The notes below the pieces were generated by a model that saw only the letters and a list, made by a program, of their open reading frames with translations, was not told the DNA's origin and did no database searches. Source: Piper betle (Eukaryota; Streptophyta; Magnoliopsida; Piperales; Piperaceae). From it: a stretch of 64,000 bases of DNA. The position numbers were made by a program, and so were the translations under genes. Below, piece by piece: positions 57,242 to 64,000 of this stretch. The first letter of the stretch is position 1; every line of letters starts with the position of its first letter. The stretch spans positions 35,189 to 99,188 of the forward strand of contig JAURVB010014952.1 of assembly GCA_033002965.1 (NCBI GenBank), in the 5' to 3' direction.

Positions 57242-59090
57242 CTAAATGTGAAATCCGAGGTGAGACGCGTGCGTACCTGTCACGTTTGTCGTATCCTCCA
57301 GTACTTCAGCAATCGTGGTTGTGTCCATCCCTGCTGCCCAAGGTGGTACCGAAATGGACGGTCCTGGTGGTGGTGTTGTTTGCATTCCTCTCTGATCCAA
57401 GGCTTGTTGTTCTTGTCCTGTCGTGCTAGCTACAAGCCCTCTCTGCTGCTGTCTCAGTGGCTGTTGGTCTCTGCCTCTCTGGCCTTGACCTTGACCATGC
57501 TGGCCTCTCTGCTGTGGTTGTTGCTGGGGAGCTGGGAGTGCAAGTCTCTGCAGAGGTGCTGGGAGCGTCACCTGTTGGGTATAGCCAATTGGACAAGTTG
57601 CAGCTCTATGCCCTGGTTGACCGCAACTATAGCATACGTCTGTGCCCACTCTACACTCTGCAGCTCTATGTCTTCGCTGACTGCATCTGTAGCATGCGTC
57701 TGTGCCTGCTCTGCACTCACCTCCATGATGACGTCAGCAATTCTGACAGAAGGGTGCTCTGTAGCCCTGAACTTGGGCATCCATAGCCCTTGTGGCAACA
57801 ATTTCGTCTGTTCAACGTCTTTGTTGTGCTCCTTGCTCTGGCTGATACGGTCTAGGGTGTTGCTGCTTCTCGTCAAATTCCCGGCGAGGTCTAGCAGCTA
57901 TAACTCGTTCTGCCTTGCTTGCAGCTCTCACAACATCACCGAAAGTAGCAAACTTCCTATCCAAATAGGCCATCCTGATCTCGTGATGGAGGCCTTCATA
58001 AAATCTCTCTATCCCTTTTTTTTTCGGTGGACACCAAGTCTGGTGCAAATCTCTCCAGAGCTCTAAACCTAGTCTCGTATTGTACTACTGTCATGGGTCC
58101 CTACCTCAACGTCAGGAATTCCCGTTCCTTTCTCTTCCTGACGTTTGGTGGGAAATACTTTCCATCGAATTCCGCCATAAATTCCTCCCATGTGATGTCC
58201 TGGGGCTGACGATGGGCGAATACAGAATTCTGGACCGAACTCCACGATATCCTAGCTTCGTCTTGGAATGTTCCTGTTGTGATGCGCACTCGGATGCTCC
58301 GTGGGGCATGCCATAGTGTCAAACATTCCTATAGCTAACGATATCCACGAGAATGCCTCTTCTGCGTCCAACTTTCCAAAGAAAGGTCATCCATCATTCT
58401 TCACGAACCTTTCGTACTACCACAGTTCCAATCTCCTAGTATCCACTGATCTATTTGATCCTTCTCCTTGCTCATACTGAGGAATTTGTAGTCCTGTACC
58501 TGCTGGTATACCGTCAAATCTTGCAGCTCCACTTTCACCTACAGTCTGCCCGCTACCTACTACTGTGGTTCCACTAATGTCCGGTCTCATCCTCGCCTGA
58601 AGTGGGGTAAATAGAGGAGCTGTCGTTCGGAGTAGCCCTCTGTTGCAGCAATGGAGGAGGACGGCGGCAGAGGGTCTTTGGAAACTGCTGGCTCTCCCCG
58701 TGCCTCTTCACCTACTACTGGTCTCTTCTCCGTTCTGGCCATAGAAAGAGCTATCTGTCTAAGCTCTCTCCTGAATTCCTCTTGGTCTTGCTGCATTTGT
58801 CTCCTAAATTCTTCCTGACTTTTCTAGATTCGTATCTGAGCTTCTGCCAACCTGGAAGATCGTTGTGCCTCTCTCTTGTCGACTACTTCTAGTGCGATAA
58901 CTATCACATCAACTGTCTCAGTGACGGCTCCACTATGTCGGCTAGCTGACACTGACACACTGGTCCTCGCTGGTGACATGGTGGTCCTCGATTGACTAGA
59001 TGCGGTGTCACTGTGACCATGGTCAAGACTAACCTGTCTGACCAATAAAGGCAATGGTCCTATCTGCGTCTGGTGGGTCTAGTTCACCAT
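57242..59090 (-). pseudogene. gag: A3 gag, broken
   Basis: ATG at 59088-59090 aligns with the A1 gag start, but codon 4 is a stop. N-terminal segment 58587-59054 has the QEEFRRELRQIALSMARTEK helix, preceded by a duplicated QEEFRR stretch. Capsid blocks at 57812-58322 include GTFQDEARISWSSVQNSVF, ITWEEFMAEFDGKYFP and GLHHEIRM..VVRAASKAER. The C-terminal segment 57242-57649 is open for 135 codons and starts in a zinc knuckle, CYSCGQPGHRAATC (57593-57634). A second knuckle with the same spacing lies exactly 60 bases upstream (57653-57694), and a CQNC..HHGGEC-like finger with a stop lies before it. No protease or RT follows. Confidence 0.88.
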
Positions 59091-59258
59091 CCTGTTTGTG
59101 CACCCAACTCTAATCTAATCAGCTTATCACACCACTGTTAGGTAAGAAAATCTGTGAACCAAAACATAAAGACAGAAAAATACCTGTCGGTACAGCTCGG
59201 AGCAGCTTCGGCACACATTTAACCTGTGACGCTTCTACATCTTACTCAACCAAGGGTT

Positions 59259-59271
59259 GGCTCTGATACCA
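59259..59271 (-). other. Primer-binding site of A3
   Basis: Minus-strand TGGTATCAGAGCC four bases from the LTR end at 59276, the same spacing as in A1. Confidence 0.93.
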
Positions 59272-59275
59272 TTAT

Positions 59276-62124
59276 TGTAACACCCCATTTCGGCTCACCC
59301 GTGAACCGACTCGGAAATGTCACCGGCGATCGAACCGTTCACTAATCTACACGGTTCGATTAAGCCAACCCGGATTGGCCCTCGGTGTCTCAAGATGGAG
59401 ATGCAAACATGAAATGCATGGATGGGATGCGTGGGTTCTAACGTAGTCCTACATGCATGCTATGATGTGCAAGCAAAACAAAACCATAGCAATAGCAATA
59501 AATCTTAATTAAAAATTCATTAATTTTTACGGAACAACGGACAGAAACTCCCCTAAAAGTGCAATAGGGGCCAACCTGTCCACAACAAGGGTATATAAAT
59601 ATTTTATCAAAATACGATAAAACATGACAATCTACCGTAGCATTCATCATTATCTCGTTTGTTTTCATTTGAGCCAACTCTGAACTCTAAGGCTTCCTAC
59701 TCATTCACAATTATCCGTTCGTTTCATAATAAGCAATTCATCAAGACAAAAATATTATAATTATCATTCACACAGTATTAACACACCATCATTATACATT
59801 ACACACGGCAGGTACATGTGTGCGAGGTTCTGTGCTGCTCCTCTGTTGTCCCGACAGCTTTCATCCCTCGCATTTCTCACCTACATATATATAGAAAAAC
59901 TGTCAGTAATGAGTGTTACCGGCTCGGAAAATAACTAGTATCAAACTGGAACATGAGAGCAAACTCTCATGAAAAGCAAACCATCAATATCTTCCTCAAG
60001 AACTCTCATAAGGGCAACTATAGAGGAGTCGTCAAGCAGCTGACTCAATAGCATCCCAATCTATCTGGTATTGTGCCCCTCACGACACTTCTTTTTCAGT
60101 ACTTCACGTAAAACTTTTATCCTAAGCCCTCTCCGAACCTTCATATCTCTCCTGGCCTTGAGCACATAGGCCGAGTACTCTCAGAGAGTCGCCTTTAGTA
60201 CCCTTTGAACCACAAGTCCGGACATGCGCTATACTAAACAATACCAGTAAACCTCCACGTCCTCCAGGTGTGAGGAACTCAAACGCGGAGTTGTCAGGAT
60301 CCCTCAGGAATGGAACAGTCCGCTGGCACTAATCCAGAGCCCACTTTGACTGGCACGACATCCGCTCATGGTACATGCAAGTCGATTCATCTCCTCTTGT
60401 CTCACTAAAAACTCGATAAAATTATTTATAGGGCTGGGTCGGGATTTATTATAATAGGCCCGAAGGCAACTTGAGGTGGATCTTATTTTTCGAAAACAAG
60501 CTCGAGGGATCTCATCCTCAAGGGTTATTAATCCAGAAAATTGTTGGCTAAATGACCCGAATTAAGTGGGATTCGATAAAATGCCACTTAACTCGTCCTG
60601 CACATGGTAAATCAAATATACAATAGTGTAGCGTAAAAACATAGAACGAGTCCTAAACAGACCTGGTAGAAGCTCCAAACGGGTCCACGCGCCTAGGCGG
60701 CGAGCTCCTACACTGTACCTACACAATAAAGCTAAAAGCTAGCGCCCGCATGATGAATCACACATCCTATAGCATGCACATACAATCAACGCAATCACAC
60801 ATCAATCATCACACATTCATCCTAAGTCAATTCTAGCAAGTCTATTTAGGCTAGTTTGCATTAGATCATGATCATTACCTAGTTACCCTAATTAGTTTCT
60901 TAGCCTCCATTTTTAAAACCACTCAATCAAACAAATTTCATATTTTATCCTTAATCAATCTACATTTATATATATTATTATAACACACAATTCACCAATC
61001 CTAGAATTCAATTCTAATAATCAATACTTTCAAATAATTAAGTTAAAATAAATTATACCTCGCGTCATCGAAAATCGGCGACGGCTAGGGTTTCCGTTTC
61101 ATGGCTCGAACCTTGAATTCGGCACCTAGCGGCGTCCGAAGTCCGATTAGATTGGACCGGGTGCATTCGGCGGATGATCCGGCGAATTTCCCACGAAGCC
61201 AATTTTCTGGCGGTTCTCGGCGGTTTTCCGGCGAATGTCAGCAGTTTTCCGGCGGTGTTTCGGGATGGGGCAATCAAGGGGTTTATCGGCACCAGCTCGA
61301 TGAGCTTGGTCCAATGGTGGTGTCAAACAAGGTAGCTGGGGCGGCGATGGCTGTCGGCGGCGGCGTTGAAAATGGGTGGTGGCGGCGGCGTGCTCCAATC
61401 GGGGTGATGGGGGAAACGTCGGCGACAGTGAGGGGTGGTCTTCGGGGTCATAGCGGCGGCGCCGCAGCCCAGATGGCGACGAATCGATGAGGGAGGGTGT
61501 CGCGGCGTTGTGGCGGCGAGATGGTGGCCGGGGAGGGTCCTGGCAGCAAGGCGACTGCACGGCGGGGCGGGGCGGCATTGCTCGGCGGCAGTGCAGCGTC
61601 GGTGGCGGTGGCGGCAGCCCACAGCAGTGGCGGCGGCAAGGGTTTGGTGTCAGGAAGGTGTCGGGAAAGGAAGTGTAATACTCCAATGGCAGTTTCGTAA
61701 TTAAGTATTGACTCGATTCCTACTCGAGTCAAAATAATAACTAGTTCGTAATAAATTCTAAAAAAATCTAGAAAAATATTGAAAATTGCATAAATTAAAA
61801 CAAACACAACAACATCCAAATGGCATGCTCTATAACTAATAACCCACCTGAATATAATCCAACGCGTCCTAACGCATTATTTGGCCTAAAACTATTTCTG
61901 AAACTATGAAAAATACTGCATACTTTCATATATTCTGATAACTCACATCTCACCATCTTCTCGACGTTATTATCAAATATTCAGGTACACCTGACTCTCA
62001 TCGCTCATAACTCACGGCTGGCCTCGACTCAGCACGCGGTTCATGAAACTGACTCGACTCGAACCAACGGTTGAACCGACTGGTTCGGTAACGTAAAACC
62101 CTGACTCGAGTCGCGGGTTTTATA
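59276..62124 (-). mobile_element. A3 5' LTR (2849 bp)
   Basis: Minus strand: starts with a decayed terminus (TATAAAACCCGCG) at 62124, ends GGGGTGTTACA at 59276. It has the hairpin 59952-59971 with a changed but still paired stem, a CpG-rich block (61060-61670), and the perfect TTGACTCGA / TCGAGTCAA repeat (61708-61732). About 59520-59580 carries a short insertion absent from the other A LTRs. Confidence 0.9.
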
Positions 62125-63849
62125 GGCCAAGAGCCTATCTGTCAAGCTGACCTACCTTGGCCGACTCACCGCCACCGTTGCCGCCCAAACCATCACTACC
62201 ATTGGGTCGAGCTCGCTGAGTTGGTACTAACCCGTAGACTCGATTGCCTCGCCGGAAAACTGCCAAAAAGTTCTTGAAAATTGGATTCACTAAAATTTGC
62301 CGGATCTTCTACCACATTCATCGAGTTGAACCACATGAAACTTTGGATCCCACCAGGTGCTGAACTCGAGTCCCCAATTGCCGACAATGCAAGCTATAAT
62401 TAATTTCGACTTAAATACTTTAAATTGATAATTATGATAGGATTGGTTGATTGGTATGTTAAATATTTTTATTGTAAATAAAAATAAATTGTCTGATTGC
62501 ATTGTATTAAAAAATGCTAAGGAACTAATTAAGTAAATAAAGTGAGCATCGTAATCTAAAGCAATGTAGCATAGGTAATCCAATATGGATTGATCTATGA
62601 TTTGATATGAGTTGTGTCTTGTTGTGTGTGTGTGATATAGGATGTGTGAATGCGTCATAAGTGGGAGTTAGCTTTAAGTTTGATGTATAGGTGCAGAGTA
62701 CGAGTTTGCCGCCTAGGCGCGTGGACACGAATGGAGCTTCTACTAGGTTTATTTAGGACTCGCTTCTTGTTTGATTTCTATATCCTATCATGTTTTATTT
62801 TAATAGGTAAGCAGATATGTTGAGTGGTGGACTTATTGTATCCTAGTCCACACTGGCCATTTAATCACACAAAATTTCTAGATTAAAAACCCTCAAGGAT
62901 GAGATCCCTTGAGTTAGTTTTCTGAAATTCAGATCCATATCATAATGCCTTTGGGTCTATTATATTATAATCCCTACCCAAGCCTATGTCCATGTAGTTT
63001 TTCGAGTTTCCAATGAGAAGTGAGACAAGGGAAAATTGATAGCGGTTTCTTTAGATAGGGCTCTTACTAGTCAAAGCCGGCTCTAGATTTGGTGAGCGTC
63101 CGTTCCATTTCCGAGGGATACGGATAACTCCACCATTGAATTCGTCAAACCTGGAGAAGTGTGGAGGTTTATGGGTACTACTATGCAACACATGTTTAGA
63201 CTTGTTGTTTCAAAGGGTACTGAAGGCGCATGCTTGAGAGTACTCAGCCTCTGTACTTAGGGCGAAGAGTGATATGGAGAATGTAGAGGTTTGAAAGAGC
63301 ATAGATTGATATTCCCGTGCAAGGTATAGTTTAAAGTTGACAAAGAATGAGATGAGAAAGAAAGGGGACGTTGTCGGGCAAGGTCGACGGCTCATAATTA
63401 GTACCCTTATGAGAGATTCTATGCAGAGGAATAAAAATGTTTTCATTCAATAGGAGAGTCAACTCTCATATATCAATTTGTTATTAGTTATTTTTGGACC
63501 AGTAATACTCATTACCGATGTTTTTCTATTATCTATGTAGGTATGTTACTTGAGGATTGAATGTTGTTTAGATGCGAAGGAGCAACAATGAAATTGTGTA
63601 CACACATGTACCTATCGATTGTAATTGATGATAACGAGTATTGAATTGTTTGAATGATTAAATTTGAATGTCATTCTATGAATTGATATAAATGTTTTTC
63701 CATGAGAATGAAAATTGTGAATAGAAAAGAACAGGTTAAGCAATGGAGTCTAGACTTGGCCCAAAAAGTGATGATAATTGAAATACTGAGAGAAATGTCA
63801 TCTTTTTTTACTGCATTTTTTTTGTAATATATATATACATACATACATA

Positions 63850-63893
<44 letters not shown>

Positions 63894-64000
63894 CACACAC
63901 ATACATACATACCTATATATATATATATATAGACACACACACACACACACTACTTGCTGTTGACAAGGTTGTCCTTATAGAACTTTTAAGAGAGACTCTG
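62125..64000 (+). mobile_element. Diverged A-like LTR (A'), running off the window
   Basis: It follows the plus-strand A LTR order: GGGTCGAGCTCGCTGAG...GGTACTAACC block (A: TGGACCAAGCTC...GGTGCCGATA), GCCGCCTAGGCGCGTGGAC (62709), inverted repeat 62827-62851, GATGAGATCCCTTGAG, GGAGAAGTGTGGAGG, hairpin 63451-63470 and ACACATGTACCT (63602). Sequence identity is clearly lower than among A1-A3, so this is an older subfamily. Its start was cut by A3. Confidence 0.75.
63826..63948. repeat. TA / CATA / CA compound microsatellite
   Basis: Two long TA runs separated by (CATA)n and (CA)n tracts. Low-complexity DNA beyond the recognisable A-like LTR sequence. Confidence 0.95.

Larger units (their letters stand above)
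55848..62124 (-). mobile_element. Element A3: gag-only retrotransposon, 3' LTR truncated
   Basis: Minus strand: 5' LTR 59276-62124 (2849 bp), primer site, gag, purine tract (57171-57183, minus GGAGGGAAGGT), then 3' LTR 57170 down to 55848, where it is cut after about 1.3 kb. Interior 57171-59275 is 2105 bp against 2109 in A1, again gag only. It is inserted in the A-like LTR that continues at 62125; possible target sequence GGCCA at 62125-62129. Confidence 0.9.

Overview
This window reads as intergenic DNA from a large, repeat-rich plant genome (seed plant, most likely an angiosperm; the species cannot be told). No intact host gene, rRNA gene or tRNA gene was found. Almost every base belongs to LTR retrotransposons or their wreckage. 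Plant assignment rests on Ty3/gypsy chromovirus-type pol remnants, primer sites matching the initiator tRNA-Met, a TRIM-like element and strongly nested insertions.

I sorted the LTRs by eye into families, labelled here only for this window. A: LTRs of about 2.8 kb with a gag-only interior (complete copy 36525-44213, solo LTR 51266-54122, partial copy 55848-62124, diverged relative from 62125). B: no recognisable coding (15157-20919; 44214-47761). C: LTR of about 2.85 kb around a 556-bp interior, with a 33/34-bp minisatellite inside both LTRs (1-5172). D: chromovirus, LTR 2.3-2.8 kb (5173-8632, 10197-12492, 17998-18967, 28165-35853). F: chromovirus with broken gag-pol (14575-15156 plus 20920-28164). 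G: older gag-only relative of A (47762-55338).

Layout. 1-5172: element C1, inserted in the integrase end of D1. 5173-8632: end of D1 pol and its 3' LTR. 8633-14574: fragments, the only AT-rich stretch without recognised repeats (about 8776-9470), solo LTR D2 and a 441-bp TRIM. 14575-28164: element F on the minus strand, its 3' LTR split by element B1. 28165-35853: element D4 on the minus strand, with reverse transcriptase, RNase H, integrase and a chromodomain-like end. 35854-44213: a GC-rich fragment, then element A1 with a perfect 5-bp target duplication. 44214-55338: B2, cut by G, itself cut by solo LTR A2. 55339-62124: LTR scraps and A3. 62125-64000: a diverged A-type LTR running off the window.

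How the parts work together: C1, B1 and the A family have no visible pol and would need enzymes from an autonomous relative. D and F are of the type that could supply them, but every D and F copy here is dead. The most interesting signals are structural. LTRs of several families start with the same inverted repeat. Two further stem-loops sit at matching LTR positions, with stems that differ in sequence but still pair. Minisatellites expanded at one LTR site in two families, and C1 carries a triplicated polypurine-tract/LTR junction.
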